Assembly (NCBI RefSeq): GCF_006439015.1
Contig: NZ_RCZG01000004.1
Location: 498,733-562,732 of the forward strand
Direction of reading: 5' to 3'
Source: Mycolicibacterium hodleri
GTDB taxonomy: Bacteria > Actinomycetota > Actinomycetes > Mycobacteriales > Mycobacteriaceae
DNA: 64,000 nt
The notes below the pieces were generated by a model. That model saw nothing but the letters and a program-made list of their open reading frames with translations. It made no database searches and was not told the DNA's origin. Position numbers and translations under genes: made by a program. This document shows, one piece after another, positions 36,250-45,121 of the stretch (within the stretch, counting starts at the first letter, position 1; the number at the start of each line of letters is the position of its first letter).

Positions 36250-37647
36250 ATGGGGAAACACGCGATAGTCATCGGCGCCAGCCTTGCCGGGCTCTGTGCG
36301 GCCCGGGTGCTCTCGGATCACTACGACCGGGTGACCATCTACCAGCGCGACGAACTGCCCGACAGTCCCGACAATCGGACCGCGGTGCCGCAGGGCAAAC
36401 ACGTCCATCTGCTGATGGCGCGCGGGGCGGCGGAGTTCGAAGGACTGTTCCCCGGTTTGCTCGACGACATGGTCGCCGCGGGTGTCCCCAAATTGGCGAA
36501 TCGGCCCGACTGCATCCACTTCGCCGCCGCGGGCCACGTGCTCGGGACCCAGACGACGTTGCGCAAGGAGTTCACCGCCTACGTGCCCAGCCGGCCACAT
36601 CTGGAGTGGCAGATCCGCAAGCGCGCGCTGGCGATTCCGAACGTCGAGTTGGTGCGCACCAGCGTGGCCGAACCACGGTACGAGCCCGCCGGCGAGCGGG
36701 TGACGGGCGTGCTGCTCGACGCCGGCGACGAGTCGAGCGCGGTCGCCGCCGACCTCGTGGTCGACGCGACCGGTCGCGCGACCCGCCTGCCGGTGTGGCT
36801 CGATCAGTGGGGATTCGGCCGTCCGACCGAGGACACCGTCGACGTCGGTATCGACTACGCGACGCATCGGGTGCGCATCCCCGACGAGGTGATCAAGGAG
36901 AAGGTCGTCGTCGCCGGGGCCTCCCGTGAACAACCCCTCGGTCTCGGCATGCTGCTGTACGAAGACGGGCTGTGGAGTGCGACGTCGTTCGGCACGGGCA
37001 AGGCCGTCCCGCCGCAGAGCTTCACCGAGATCTGCGAACTGGCCGACGACATCCTGCCGCCCCATCTCAGCGCTGCGCTCCGCGCCGGAGAGCCCGTGGG
37101 CGACATGGCATTTCACAAGTACCCCATGAGCCGGTGGCGGCGCTACGACCAGATGACGCGCTTCCCCAAGGGCATCATCCCGTTCGGCGACGCCGTGGTG
37201 AGCTTCAACCCGACCTACGGCCAGGGCATGACGATGACGTCGATCCAGGCGGGCAATCTGCGCTCGGTGCTTCAGTCGAGCGATCCCGACATCGCGGGTC
37301 GGTTGGCACAGGCCACCAAGAAGACGACCTGGCCGGTCTGGACGATGAACGCCATCGGCGACCTGGCGTTGTTCAACGCCAAGGCCGAGGACGTGCCGTG
37401 GTGGTATCTCCGCGTCGGCAACCTGTTCGACCAGTTTCTCGGGGCCGCGGAGACGGAAGCAGATCTGGCCGAGTGGTTCCTGCGCCGGTTCAGTCTGCTG
37501 GACAGCCTCTACATGGTTCCAGATGCCAGGACGCTCGGCCGCACGGTCCGACACAACATGGGTCTCCTGCTAGCCGAGAAGTTCGGCCGACGGTCCAAGC
37601 GGTTTACACCGTCACCGAACGATCGAGATCCGGTTCCAAGTAGATGA
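36250..37647 (+). CDS. FAD-dependent oxidoreductase (Rv3254-like)
   Basis: 465-residue flavoprotein of the aromatic-ring hydroxylase/squalene epoxidase type. N-terminal Rossmann motif AIVIGASLAGLCAARVL (a GxSxxG variant), DLVVDATGRATRLPVWL in the middle, and the FAD-ribityl site IIPFGDAVVSFNPTYGQGM near residue 310. Substrate unknown; its place beside the alkane operon hints at hydrophobic substrates, which is inference. It overlaps the convergent CDF gene by 44 bases. Confidence 0.83.
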   Translation: MGKHAIVIGASLAGLCAARVLSDHYDRVTIYQRDELPDSPDNRTAVPQGKHVHLLMARGAAEFEGLFPGLLDDMVAAGVPKLANRPDCIHFAAAGHVLGTQTTLRKEFTAYVPSRPHLEWQIRKRALAIPNVELVRTSVAEPRYEPAGERVTGVLLDAGDESSAVAADLVVDATGRATRLPVWLDQWGFGRPTEDTVDVGIDYATHRVRIPDEVIKEKVVVAGASREQPLGLGMLLYEDGLWSATSFGTGKAVPPQSFTEICELADDILPPHLSAALRAGEPVGDMAFHKYPMSRWRRYDQMTRFPKGIIPFGDAVVSFNPTYGQGMTMTSIQAGNLRSVLQSSDPDIAGRLAQATKKTTWPVWTMNAIGDLALFNAKAEDVPWWYLRVGNLFDQFLGAAETEADLAEWFLRRFSLLDSLYMVPDARTLGRTVRHNMGLLLAEKFGRRSKRFTPSPNDRDPVPSR

Positions 37648-38524
37648 CCGTCGCCGCGGGTACCGCGGCACGTATCGCCGCCTCGGCAGCATCGATGGTG
37701 GCCGCAACGGTGGCAAGTTCAGTTCCCGAGGCCAACGCGATCTTCGCACCCACCAGCATGTCGTCCGGGCCCATGTACTGCGTGCGCAGATGAATCACGC
37801 GGTCGATGTGGTCGGTCTGCTCCAGCGCGATGCGGATCGTCTCGCCCTCCTGGATGGTCGCGCCTTCTCCGATGAGCGCACTGTGCATCTCGATCATCAG
37901 GATGACGGCAATCACCGCCAGCAACGCCCCGATGCAGAGCGTGCCGACGCCGTCCCACACCGGGTTGCCGGTGGCCATCGTCAACCCGACCCCGACGAGC
38001 GCCAGCGCGAGACCGATGAGGGCGCCGGTGTCCTCGAGCAGGACGACCGGCAGTTCGGGGTTGCGCGAGGTGCGGATGAATCGCCACCAGCTCCCGGGTC
38101 CCTTGAGTGGTCGCGACTCCACCATCGCCGTCCGAAAGCTGTAGGACTCCAGGCAGATTGCCACCACCAGGATGGCGACCGCCACCAGGGGTGCGGTCAG
38201 CTCGTGCGGGTGGATGACCTTCTCGTAGCCTTCGTACAGAGCGAAGGCCGCACCCAGGGTGAACAACACCAATGCGACGACGAACGAATAAAAATAGCGG
38301 CTGCGCCCATACCCGAACTGATGCAACGCATCGGGTTTCTTGTCTGCCTCCCGCTGGCCCCACAGCAGCAGACCCTGATTGGAGGTGTCGGCCACGGAGT
38401 GCACCGCCTCCGCCAGCATCGACGAACTACCGGTGATCAAGAAGCCGACGAACTTGGCGACTGCAATGCCGGCGTTCGCCAGCAGGGCAGCGATGATGGC
38501 GCGCTTGCTACCTGACGCCGACAC
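37604..38524 (-). CDS. Cation diffusion facilitator transporter
   Basis: 306-residue CDF-family efflux protein with six predicted transmembrane helices. Metal sites: AEAVHSVADTSNQ in helix 2 (HxxxD) and LLEDTGALIGLALAL in helix 5. The C-terminal cytoplasmic domain carries HIDRVIHLRTQYMGPDD. Zinc or manganese are the usual substrates, and the FieF/ZitB-like SLC30A9 type is possible. It follows manA by 15 bases as the last gene of the manB-Rv3256-manA run, yet I do not recall it there in M. tuberculosis. Confidence 0.85.
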   Translation of the reverse strand: MSASGSKRAIIAALLANAGIAVAKFVGFLITGSSSMLAEAVHSVADTSNQGLLLWGQREADKKPDALHQFGYGRSRYFYSFVVALVLFTLGAAFALYEGYEKVIHPHELTAPLVAVAILVVAICLESYSFRTAMVESRPLKGPGSWWRFIRTSRNPELPVVLLEDTGALIGLALALVGVGLTMATGNPVWDGVGTLCIGALLAVIAVILMIEMHSALIGEGATIQEGETIRIALEQTDHIDRVIHLRTQYMGPDDMLVGAKIALASGTELATVAATIDAAEAAIRAAVPAATVIYLEPDLDRSVTV

Positions 38525-38539
38525 AGTCGCGCCTCTCCT

Positions 38540-39766
38540 TCAGATGCCGACCGTGGCACGGAACAACGTGGCAGGCCGCTCGGCGACGAGGCGGATGGGC
38601 CCGTCGTCGGCTGCCACCCACGCCGCCGCACCCCGGCCAAGGGTAATGGTGCTCGTCTTGGCGTGCACCTGCATCGAGCCTTCGGTGCACAACAGCACCT
38701 GTGGGCCGTCGTGTCGTGCGGGCGCATCGGTCTGGTGCCCCAGTTCGCGACCGTCGAGGCGCACCACCGACACGGCGAACTCGGAGGCGGGTGTCTCGTA
38801 GACCAACTCGATTCCGTCGGTGAAAGTCCTGGGTTTGATCGCCGTTTCGTCGGTCGGCGTGAAGTCGAGCACGCGAAGAAGCTCCGGCACGTCGACGTGC
38901 TTGGGAGTGAGACCACCGCGCAATACGTTGTCGGAGTTGGCCATCACCTCGAAGCCCATCCCATGAACGTAGGCGTGCAGGTTTCCGGCGGGCAGATAGA
39001 TGCCCTCCCCCGGCTGCAGGTCGATCCGGTTCAGCAGCATCGAGGCCAGCACCCCCGCATCACCCGGATACAGCTCACCCAGTTGCAGCGTGGTCTTGGC
39101 TTCCTTGACGAACTCCGTCAGCCCCGAACGCAGATAGTCGACCGCACCGTCGAGCACCAAGGGCACCAAGGCGTCGAGATCGGCCTGCGGCGCCGTGATC
39201 CACGTGGTGAACAACGCGCGCAGTCCGTCGGCGTCGGCTTGGCCGGCAAGCAGATTGACGAACGGGTCCAGCTCCGGCACCGCGAGCGCCCGCAGCAGGT
39301 CGACGCTGCGGGCCACGGGACGGAAGCCCGCCAGCGCCTCGAATGGGGTCAGCGCAACGATTAGTTCCGGCTTGTGGCTCCGGTCGCGGTAGTTCCTGGT
39401 GGGCGCGGAGACGGGTATGCCGAGGCGATCCTCTCGCGCGAATCCCTCCGCAGCCTGCGCCGCACTGGGGTGCGCCTGCAGCGAAAGGGGTTCATCCGCG
39501 GCAAGCACCTTGGCCAGGAACGGAAGCGCGTCGCCGAACCGTTCGCGCGTCACCGCGCCCAACTGACCTTCGGGATCCGCGGTGATGGTGTCGAGCAATG
39601 AGCGCTCCCCACCCTCGCTCTCCAACCAGGCGGGATCGCCGGCATTCGCACCGAGCCAGAGCTCGGCCTCGGGATGTGCTGTGGGACTGAGCCTTCCCGT
39701 GAACTCGGCGATGGCGGTATGCGACCCCCAAGCGTAGTTCCGCAGCGCGCCGCGTAATAGGTCCAC
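38540..39766 (-). CDS. manA: Mannose-6-phosphate isomerase
   Basis: 408-residue type I phosphomannose isomerase linking fructose-6-P with mannose-6-P for mannan, LAM and PIM synthesis. Zinc ligands are in LSLQAHPSAAQA (QxH), the KPE motif of HKPELIVALTPFEALAGFRP, and YLPAGNLHAYVHG. Matches Rv3255c. It is 3 bases after the Rv3256c-like gene. Confidence 0.95.
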   Translation of the reverse strand: MDLLRGALRNYAWGSHTAIAEFTGRLSPTAHPEAELWLGANAGDPAWLESEGGERSLLDTITADPEGQLGAVTRERFGDALPFLAKVLAADEPLSLQAHPSAAQAAEGFAREDRLGIPVSAPTRNYRDRSHKPELIVALTPFEALAGFRPVARSVDLLRALAVPELDPFVNLLAGQADADGLRALFTTWITAPQADLDALVPLVLDGAVDYLRSGLTEFVKEAKTTLQLGELYPGDAGVLASMLLNRIDLQPGEGIYLPAGNLHAYVHGMGFEVMANSDNVLRGGLTPKHVDVPELLRVLDFTPTDETAIKPRTFTDGIELVYETPASEFAVSVVRLDGRELGHQTDAPARHDGPQVLLCTEGSMQVHAKTSTITLGRGAAAWVAADDGPIRLVAERPATLFRATVGI

Positions 39767-39769
39767 CGT

Positions 39770-40843
39770 CTAACCTCGAACCAGTCTCAGGTACGCCGCC
39801 GTCATTTCGAAGCGCACCGCCAACATCGCCAGCTGCTGTTCGGGACGACCGCTCGATTGTGGCGTGACGACATCCGGCACGTCGTCGGCGCTGACCACGT
39901 CGACGTCGTCGTAACCGTCGAGGGTCGCGACCATCCCCGGTCGCTCCTCGTCGGTCGCGATCACGACGGTCCGCACGCGTGCGGGCAACGGGCCGTCGAT
40001 CTCCTCGTCGTGAAAGATGGAGGACGCGTAATCGGTGGGATTGCTTGCCACTCCGCGCCGCAACGCCACCAATACGTCGGCCAGTCCCACGGCGGCCACG
40101 GGCTGTTGGGCCACCCGAAGCAGGATCGAGCCGATGTGCCTGGCAAGCGCCACGCTGGCAGGGTTGCCGCCGGCCAGGACGACCTCGCGGCCCGTCATGC
40201 GCTCGGCGAGCGTCTTTGCGGGGTTGGTGAACGACTCACGGCCCGCACTGTTGCGCAACGCCTCGGCATCGAGCGCGTCGGCAAGCCCAGCGAGGTCGAC
40301 GCTCAAGCCGGGAAGCACCACGTGCAGGGCAGCCAGTCCGGCTGCGAGATAGCGGACGAGGGTGAACTCGTCGGACACCTGCAGTCGCGGTGCCAGCACC
40401 ACGGCCCTACCGGCCGCGGCCTCCCGCATCGGGCCCTCGTCGGGGGCGACCACGACCACCCGTGCACCGCGCCGTATCCCGCTCGCTGCGGCTGAAACCA
40501 GCGCCTGATCCGCGGGATCGTCACCGGCCACGACCATGACGTCGAGAGCACCGATCCACGGTGGCACCTCCGAGGCCACCACGATCGGGGCCGCGGTCGA
40601 GCCACCGAGAGCGGCCGCCAGCATGGCGCCGGCAGCCTCGGCGGCGCCTCGACTGGCGACCCAGATGACGGTGCGCGGCGGCTGATCCCCGCGAAGGGGT
40701 TCGAGGACGCCTTCCTCGAGCGCAGCAGCCGTCGCCCGCGTTTGTGCACCGGCCATCGACGCCGCTCTCAGCAACCCTTCGCGGTCGGCGGCGAGCAGAC
40801 CCTCGACGTCGTCGAGGTCGATGGTCGCGTGCACGGCGCTCAC
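39770..40843 (-). CDS. SIS-domain-like protein of the manA operon (Rv3256c-like)
   Basis: 357-residue alanine/valine-rich soluble protein with two Rossmann-like halves, VVVASEVPPWIGALDVMVVAG and RVVVVAPDEGPMRE, and a second half with REVVLAGGNPASVALARHIG. This resembles the sugar isomerase/bifunctional PGI-PMI fold called TobH-like. No firm catalytic residues. Strict place between pmm and manA genes points to mannose phosphate metabolism. ATGA overlap with the phosphomannomutase. Confidence 0.8.
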   Translation of the reverse strand: MSAVHATIDLDDVEGLLAADREGLLRAASMAGAQTRATAAALEEGVLEPLRGDQPPRTVIWVASRGAAEAAGAMLAAALGGSTAAPIVVASEVPPWIGALDVMVVAGDDPADQALVSAAASGIRRGARVVVVAPDEGPMREAAAGRAVVLAPRLQVSDEFTLVRYLAAGLAALHVVLPGLSVDLAGLADALDAEALRNSAGRESFTNPAKTLAERMTGREVVLAGGNPASVALARHIGSILLRVAQQPVAAVGLADVLVALRRGVASNPTDYASSIFHDEEIDGPLPARVRTVVIATDEERPGMVATLDGYDDVDVVSADDVPDVVTPQSSGRPEQQLAMLAVRFEMTAAYLRLVRG

Positions 40844-42273
40844 GTGGCTTTCTCACTGAGCGCTGCGATCTGGGCGGCCACGTCATCGACGACCGCAGCG
40901 ACACCTTCGGCACTCCTGGCTTCGACGTTGAGCCTCAGCAACGGCTCGGTATTGGACGTGCGGAGGTTGAACCAGGTGCCGTCGCCGAGATCGACGGTGA
41001 CGCCATCGAGGTGATCCATCGACTGAATGCGGCTGCCGTAGAACTTCAGGACGGCATCGACGCACCCCGGCGCGTCGGCCACGGTGAAGTTGATCTCCCC
41101 GGACCCTTCGTAGCGCTGGTAGTCAGCCATCAATTCCGACAGAGGCCGGTTCTGCTCTCCGAGGGCCGCCAGCACGTGGAGCGCGGCCAGCATCCCGGAG
41201 TCGGCGCCCCAGAAGTCGCGGAAGTAGTAGTGCGCCGAGTGCTCCCCGCCGAAGATCGCCCCCGACTCAGCCATCAGAGCCTTGATGTAGGAGTGCCCGA
41301 CCCGTGAGCGCACGGCCGTGCCGCCGCGCTCGGCGATCAACTCGGGCACGGCCCTCGAGGTGATCAGATTGTGGATGACCGTGGCCCCGATCTCCCGACC
41401 GAGTTCGCGCGCAGCCACCAACGCCGTGACCGCGGACGGCGACACCGGATGGCCGAGTTCGTCGACGACGAAGCAGCGGTCGGCGTCACCGTCGAAGGCC
41501 AACCCAATGTCGGCACCGGTATCCACCACGTGGCGCTGCAGGTCGACGAGGTTGGCGGGGTCCAGCGGATTGGCCTCGTGATTGGGGAACGACCCGTCGA
41601 GTTCGAAGAACAGCGGGAGCAGCGTGATTGGCGCCAGCACCCCGAGGACCGCCGGCGTGGTGTGCCCGCCCATGCCATTGCCTGCGTCGACCGCCACCCG
41701 AAGCGGACGGAGGCCCGAGATGTCCACGAGCGACCGCAGGAACGCGCCGTAGTCCGCGAGTACGTCACGGTCCTCGATGGTGCCTGGCGCCCCGTCGAAG
41801 CCGGGCACGCCGTGAATGACCTCGTCGCTGATAGTGGTCAGCCCGGTGTCCTTGCCGACGGGCTTGGCACCAGCGCGACAGAGTTTGATGCCGTTGTACG
41901 TCGCCGGGTTGTGACTGGCGGTGAACATCGCTCCGGGGCAGTCGAGCAGACCGGACGCGAAGTACAGCTGGTCCGTCGACGCCAAGCCGATCCTGGTGAC
42001 GTTCAACCCCTGCGCGACGACCCCTTCGGCGAACGCCGCGGCAAGCGACGGCGAACTGCCCCGCATGTCGTAGCCGATCACGACGCGAGACACCCTTCCC
42101 GCGTCGTCCCGCTCCCGCCCGTCGGAGGCACCCGGGCGAGCTTCGTCGCGAACCAACCTGGCGAACGCCCCGCCGACGTCCGCCACGAACTCCTCGTCGA
42201 TCTCTTCGCCGACGAGTCCACGCACGTCATACGCCTTGATGACACGGTTGACAGCCGCAGCGGGCCGAGACAT
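40840..42273 (-). CDS. manB: Phosphomannomutase/phosphoglucomutase ManB (PmmA)
   Basis: 477-residue alpha-D-phosphohexomutase that turns mannose-6-P into mannose-1-P. Phosphoserine loop FTASHNPATYNGIK, magnesium loop FDGDADRCFV, sugar loop GEHSAHYYFRDF, phosphate loop RTSNTEPLLRLNVEA. Matches Rv3257c (the M. tuberculosis gene is called manB or pmmA). GAGGAG precedes ATG 42273; the frame opens at 42357. Start of the manB-Rv3256-manA-CDF run. Confidence 0.94.
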   Translation of the reverse strand: MSRPAAAVNRVIKAYDVRGLVGEEIDEEFVADVGGAFARLVRDEARPGASDGRERDDAGRVSRVVIGYDMRGSSPSLAAAFAEGVVAQGLNVTRIGLASTDQLYFASGLLDCPGAMFTASHNPATYNGIKLCRAGAKPVGKDTGLTTISDEVIHGVPGFDGAPGTIEDRDVLADYGAFLRSLVDISGLRPLRVAVDAGNGMGGHTTPAVLGVLAPITLLPLFFELDGSFPNHEANPLDPANLVDLQRHVVDTGADIGLAFDGDADRCFVVDELGHPVSPSAVTALVAARELGREIGATVIHNLITSRAVPELIAERGGTAVRSRVGHSYIKALMAESGAIFGGEHSAHYYFRDFWGADSGMLAALHVLAALGEQNRPLSELMADYQRYEGSGEINFTVADAPGCVDAVLKFYGSRIQSMDHLDGVTVDLGDGTWFNLRTSNTEPLLRLNVEARSAEGVAAVVDDVAAQIAALSEKAT

Positions 42274-42403
42274 AGATCTCCTCGCGAAGGGGAAGCTTGG
42301 GGCAAGCCTATCGGCTGGGCTGCCGTCCCGCCGCAGGGTGGCGCAGCTGAAATACAACCGCTCGAATGAATCTGCGGCGGATCAGTCTCGTGTCGGACTC
42401 AGT

Positions 42404-42817
42404 TCAGTCTGAAGGGTCCGGCAACACCCGCAAATGCCCCCGCTTGCGCCCGTTCTGCTCCGCCCGTTGCACCGGAGGCGCCATCAACGCACCCCCGCGG
42501 ACGCCGGTGACGGGGTCGGAGAATCCGACGGGTGCCGCACCGACTGCGGCGTCGCGACCCTCGCGCACGGCGTCGGCGAGTGCCACCAGGTCGTCGTCGT
42601 CGGAATGGGACGGCAGCGGCCCCGCGTGCCTGACCAGTTCCCATCCTCGGGGCGCGGTGATCCGTCCGGCATGGATGACGCAGAGGTCCCAGGAGTGAGG
42701 CTCGGAAGCGGTGGCGAGCGGGCCGACGACCGCAGTCGAGTCCTTGTAGACGAAGGTCAGCGTCGCCACGGCGTAGTGCGGGCACCCGGGCCTGCAGCAG
42801 CGACGGGGAACGTTCAC
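42404..42817 (-). CDS. DUF3499 protein (Rv3258c-like)
   Basis: 137-residue actinobacterial protein. CRPGCPHYAVATLTFVYKDSTAV and HSWDLCVIHAGRITAPRGWELVRH are the mark of DUF3499; the paired Cys and His suggest a zinc site. The C-terminus is variable and ends RKRGHLRVLPDPSD. GTG 42817 gives the usual N-terminus NVPRRCC; GTG 42823 is also possible. It is divergent from the zincin-like gene and 130 bases upstream of manB. Function unknown. Confidence 0.8.
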   Translation of the reverse strand: MNVPRRCCRPGCPHYAVATLTFVYKDSTAVVGPLATASEPHSWDLCVIHAGRITAPRGWELVRHAGPLPSHSDDDDLVALADAVREGRDAAVGAAPVGFSDPVTGVRGGALMAPPVQRAEQNGRKRGHLRVLPDPSD

Positions 42818-42904
42818 GGACACGAGGCTATCGCGCGGGCACCTCTCGAGTCGACGACACGCGCAGCACGCAACCGGCCGATCTCCAACCGTTACGATCG
42901 CCGC

Positions 42905-43372
42905 ATGGTCGAGCGGCAGCGGGGACGAGCGCACCGCGGACGCCGGGAGATGCGCGGCCAGTTGCTGCCTCCCACGGTCCCGGGGTGGCGCAGCCGGGCG
43001 GAGCGATTCGACATGGCCGTGCTCGAGGCCTACGAACCCATCGAACGGCAGTGGCAGAACCGGGTCTCCGGCCTGGACGTAGCGGTCGACGAGATCCCTC
43101 GGATCTCACCGAAGGACGCGGACAACATTCAGTGGCCGCCCGAGGTGATCGCAGACGGGCCCATCGCCCTCGCCAGGCTGATACCCGCGGGCGTGGACGT
43201 CAGGGGAAATGCCACCCGGGCGCGAATCGTGTTGTTTCGCAAGCCGATCGAGCGACGCGCAAAGGATACCCTGGACTTGTCGGACTTACTTCATGACGTT
43301 CTGGTGGCGCAGGTGGCCACCTATCTGGGCGTCGAACCGTCGGTCATCGATCCGACGATCGACGACGACTGA
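42905..43372 (+). CDS. Zincin-like family protein lacking HExxH (Rv3259-like)
   Basis: 155-residue member of the metallopeptidase-like family PF06262. The body RFDMAVLEAYEPIERQWQ and VIADGPIALARLIPAGVDVRG is conserved, but where active relatives have HExxH this protein has LLHDVLVAQVATYLG, keeping one His only. It is probably not a peptidase. ATG 42905 or ATG 42950. It converges on whiB2 with 19 bases between. Matches Rv3259, which also seems to lack the motif. Confidence 0.8.
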   Translation: MVERQRGRAHRGRREMRGQLLPPTVPGWRSRAERFDMAVLEAYEPIERQWQNRVSGLDVAVDEIPRISPKDADNIQWPPEVIADGPIALARLIPAGVDVRGNATRARIVLFRKPIERRAKDTLDLSDLLHDVLVAQVATYLGVEPSVIDPTIDDD

Positions 43373-43391
43373 CCGGTCCGGTAGAGCTGAA

Positions 43392-43787
43392 TCAGATGAT
43401 TCCGCGCTTGAGCCGGCGTCGCTCCCGCTCGGACAGACCGCCCCAGATCCCGAAGCGTTCGTCGTGGGCAAGTGCGTAGTCGAGGCACGCGTCCTTCACC
43501 TCGCAGCCGAGGCAGATACGCTTCGCCTCGCGGGTCGAGCCGCCCTTCTCGGGAAAGAACGCTTCGGGGTCGGTCTGCGCGCACAGCGCGTTTTCCTGCC
43601 ATTGCTCGTCGTCGACTGCCGGCTCGTCGAGAATGTTGGGGTGGTCGGGAACCACACTCAACTGGGGACGACCAACCATCCCGTTCTGCACCGGCCCGGT
43701 ACTGGTATGCGGTTCGTTGCCTACTGAGCCAAGCATCTGACTGTCGAATCGGATGACACGATCGAAATCTACGTGCTCATAAGACAT
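43392..43787 (-). CDS. whiB2: WhiB2 (WhmD), iron-sulfur cell division regulator
   Basis: 131-residue WhiB protein, essential for septation in mycobacteria as WhmD/WhiB2 (established knowledge). Cluster ligands Cys69, Cys92, Cys95 and Cys101; GIWGGLSERERRRLKRG at the end. The N-terminal 60 residues are extra compared with M. tuberculosis WhiB2 (89 residues) but similar in length to M. smegmatis WhmD (129). AAGGAGG at the usual distance before ATG 43787 supports the long start. Confidence 0.93.
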   Translation of the reverse strand: MSYEHVDFDRVIRFDSQMLGSVGNEPHTSTGPVQNGMVGRPQLSVVPDHPNILDEPAVDDEQWQENALCAQTDPEAFFPEKGGSTREAKRICLGCEVKDACLDYALAHDERFGIWGGLSERERRRLKRGII

Positions 43788-44098
43788 CTTCCGCCTCCTT
43801 ACCTGTTTTCATGATCCCCTGACCTAACCCCTCCGCGTCCACGTGCGGCACTCCAATTCGAACAAGTGATCGAATCTCGGTCTGCGACACTGGAACCGGA
43901 AGCGAACCGGGAAATGACACTGATGTGATTAGACACGCGTTAGCTGCGGGGGTCAAGCGCTGGAACGCGTTTTCATACCATCCCGTGACCTAATGTCGGC
44001 GCGTCGGTTACCTGGCGTGTCGCGAAAGTGACCAATTCAACCCCCAAAGGAAAGTCCGGTGGACCACGTCCGCTCCCAAGCGCCTAGTGTCGATCGAT
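43788..44098. other. 311-base divergent control region between whiB2 and fbiA
   Basis: No gene is seen. The whiB2 ribosome binding site AAGGAGG lies at its left end. It contains a TGTGATTAGACACG stretch at 43932-43945 that looks like a degenerate CRP-type site, and a TAGTGT -10-like element at 44085-44090, 9 bases before GTG 44099. WhiB2 promoter elements cannot be placed with certainty. Confidence 0.35.
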
Positions 44099-45121
44099 GT
44101 GAAAGTCACTGTTCTGGTGGGCGGCGTCGGCGGCGCGCGCTTCCTTCTCGGCGTCCAGCAATACCTGGGCCTCGGCCAATTCGCGGGCACCGCAACGGGG
44201 GCCGCGGGAAACCACGAGCTGACCGCGGTCGTCAACGTCGGTGACGATGCCTGGATGCACGGTGTTCGCGTTTGCCCCGATCTCGACACCTGCATGTACA
44301 CCTTAGGTGGAGGTATAGATCCCGAACGTGGCTGGGGCCACGCGAACGAAACCTGGCACGCCAAGGAAGAACTCGCCGCCTACGGCGTGCAGCCCGACTG
44401 GTTCGGACTGGGAGACCGCGACCTGGCCACCCACCTCGTGCGCAGCCAGATGCTCAGGGCGGGCTATCCGCTTTCGGAGGTGACCGAGGCGCTGTGTGGA
44501 CGGTGGCAGCCGGGAGCCCGGCTCTTGCCCGTCACCGATGACCGAAGCGAAACCCACGTCGTCGTCACCGATCCCGAACCCGGACTCGGCGAAGGCGCCC
44601 GGCGGGCCATCCACTTTCAGGAGTGGTGGGTGCGCTACCGCGCCCAGATCCCCACGCACGACTTCGCCTTCGTCGGCGCCGACAAGGCCACGGCGACGCC
44701 TGGCGCACTCGCGGCCATCGCCGACGCCGACGTCGTCTTCATGGCGCCGTCCAACCCGGTCGTCAGCATCGGCGCGATACTCGCCGTGCCGGGAGTCCGT
44801 GGGGCACTTCGGTCGACGGCGGCGCCGGTGATCGGCTACTCCCCCATCGTCGCGGGACGCGCGCTGCGCGGCATGGCCGATGAGTGTCTTTCGGTCATCG
44901 GCGTCGAAACGTCGTCGCTGGCCGTCGGCGCTCACTTCGGTCCGCGGACGACCACCGGACTCCTCGACGGCTGGCTCGTCGACGAGGCTGACACCGCAGC
45001 CGTCGACGGCATCGACGGCATCGACGTTCAAGCCATCCCGCTCTTGATGACCGACCCCAAGGCCACTGCCGAGATGGTGCGCCACGGAATCGAACTCGCG
45101 GGTATCGGAGCTGGCGCGTGA
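44099..45121 (+). CDS. fbiA: FbiA, phosphoenolpyruvate transferase of F420 synthesis
   Basis: 340-residue CofD-family enzyme that joins Fo with the PEP-guanosine donor to make dehydro-F420-0. Begins [16 protein letters not shown], with [36 protein letters not shown], and [19 protein letters not shown]. Matches Rv3261. GTG 44099 aligns with the M. tuberculosis start; GTG 44087 would add four residues. Overlaps fbiB by GTGA. Confidence 0.95.
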   Translation: MKVTVLVGGVGGARFLLGVQQYLGLGQFAGTATGAAGNHELTAVVNVGDDAWMHGVRVCPDLDTCMYTLGGGIDPERGWGHANETWHAKEELAAYGVQPDWFGLGDRDLATHLVRSQMLRAGYPLSEVTEALCGRWQPGARLLPVTDDRSETHVVVTDPEPGLGEGARRAIHFQEWWVRYRAQIPTHDFAFVGADKATATPGALAAIADADVVFMAPSNPVVSIGAILAVPGVRGALRSTAAPVIGYSPIVAGRALRGMADECLSVIGVETSSLAVGAHFGPRTTTGLLDGWLVDEADTAAVDGIDGIDVQAIPLLMTDPKATAEMVRHGIELAGIGAGA

